DNA of 64,000 nt, taken from assembly GCF_007858475.1 (NCBI RefSeq), contig NZ_VIGX01000003.1:62001-126000 (forward strand). Reading direction: 5' to 3'. The notes beneath the pieces were generated by a model that saw only the letters and a program-made list of their open reading frames with translations, ran no database searches and was not told the origin of the DNA. Shown in pieces: positions 63,553-64,000 of this stretch; the first letter of the stretch is position 1, and every line of letters begins with the position of its first letter. A program made the translations under genes and the position numbers. The stretch comes from Tsukamurella conjunctivitidis. GTDB taxonomy: Bacteria; Actinomycetota; Actinomycetes; Mycobacteriales; Mycobacteriaceae.

Positions 63553-64000
63553 GCGTCCCGCAGGACGTCCAGGGCGCTCTGCAGATCGTCGGGGTAGGGC
63601 GAGGTGAACTCCACGTACTCCCCCTTCGTGGGGTGCGTGAAGCCGAGCGTCCGGGCGTGCAGCCACTGGCGGTCGAGGCCGAGCCGCTTGGCGAGCACCG
63701 GGTCGCTGCCGTAGGTCTGGTCGCCGCAGCACGGGTGGTGCAGCGCGGCGAAGTGCACGCGGATCTGATGCGTCCGGCCGGTCTCGAGGTGCACGTCGAG
63801 CAGCGTCGCGGCCTGGAAGGCCTCGATCGTGTCGTAGTGCGTGATGGACGGCTTGCCGTCCTTGGTGACCGCGAACTTCCAGTCGGAGCTGCGGTGCCGC
63901 CCGATCGGCGCATCGATCGTCCCGGACATCGGGTCCGGGTGGCCCTGTACCAGCGCGTGGTAGCGCTTGTCGACGGTGCGCTGCTTGAACGCCCGCTTGA
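63549..64000 (-). CDS. RluD-family 23S rRNA pseudouridine synthase, 5' part outside the window
   Basis: The last 150 codons are present and the frame is open to the window edge. It contains [13 protein letters not shown], the [12 protein letters not shown] block typical of RluA/RluC/RluD enzymes, [13 protein letters not shown] and [13 protein letters not shown]. The catalytic Asp segment (GRLDxxTSG) would lie beyond the window. The family isomerises uridines in 23S rRNA. The place relative to dnaE1 matches Rv1540-Rv1547. The stop overlaps the start of the unknown membrane-anchored gene. Confidence 0.93.
   Translation of the reverse strand, partial: KRAFKQRTVDKRYHALVQGHPDPMSGTIDAPIGRHRSSDWKFAVTKDGKPSITHYDTIEAFQAATLLDVHLETGRTHQIRVHFAALHHPCCGDQTYGSDPVLAKRLGLDRQWLHARTLGFTHPTKGEYVEFTSPYPDDLQSALDVLRDA

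Overview
The window comes from a high-GC actinobacterium of the order Mycobacteriales. Evidence is the mIHF-type nucleoid protein beside gmk and rpoZ, an LGFP-repeat envelope protein, a PriA without helicase motifs, a deazaflavin-type nitroreductase-fold protein, a 1184-residue DnaE1, many leaderless-type promoters, and three blocks collinear with Mycobacterium tuberculosis: pyrR to ribH plus a PH-domain protein (Rv1379-Rv1417), aroC-aroK-aroB-pepQ-efp-nusB (Rv2540c-Rv2533c), and rluD with dnaE1 (Rv1540-Rv1547). The combination suggests Tsukamurella or a near relative, but the genus is an inference. I see no rRNA, tRNA, insertion sequence, prophage or CRISPR array.

Layout. 1-2.7 kb: end of a GMC alcohol/choline dehydrogenase and an aldehyde dehydrogenase. 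2.7-8.0 kb: riboflavin region read leftward (rpe, ribD, FMN riboswitch, ribE, ribBA, two different lumazine synthases, PH-domain membrane protein). 8.1-13.3 kb: LGFP protein, rsmB-fmt-def, esterase lipoprotein. 13.4-18.9 kb: glutamate dehydrogenase, an Lrp/AsnC regulator, and a branched-chain 2-oxoacid dehydrogenase operon. 18.8-22.4 kb: neutral ceramidase, small secreted protein, SnoaL-like protein, TetR. 22.4-28.3 kb: priA, metK, coaBC, rpoZ, gmk, mihF. 28.6-30.3 kb: KhtTU-like cation/proton antiporter. 30.3-39.0 kb: pyrimidine operon pyrR-pyrB-pyrC-(PH-like)-carA-carB-pyrF with two PyrR-binding RNA loops in its leader. 39.0-41.0 kb: GMC oxidoreductase. 41.0-48.0 kb: pepQ-efp-nusB and aroC-aroK-aroB, split by a YceI protein, a deazaflavin reductase and a TetR regulator, with no dehydroquinase gene. 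48.1-51.5 kb: a small membrane protein and two adjacent unusual MutS-family ATPases. 51.5-64 kb: dnaE1, a membrane Ser/Thr kinase, a heterodimeric ABC exporter with its TetR repressor, an SRPBCC-SDR fusion, a lipoprotein, an unknown membrane-anchored protein and the end of an RluD-type pseudouridine synthase.

Genes are tightly packed. Operon members commonly share ATGA or GTGA junctions, and convergent genes often lie under 15 bases apart or overlap. Many transcripts whose start codons lack a Shine-Dalgarno sequence have a TANNNT box ending 6-7 bases before the start codon, the arrangement expected for leaderless mRNAs. Several divergent or autoregulated promoters carry clear palindromes.

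The most unusual items are the paired MutS-like ATPases (mycobacteria normally lack canonical MutS/MutL), the tandem type I and type II lumazine synthases, the tandem PyrR-binding loops, and an apparent one-base frameshift at the end of bkdA.
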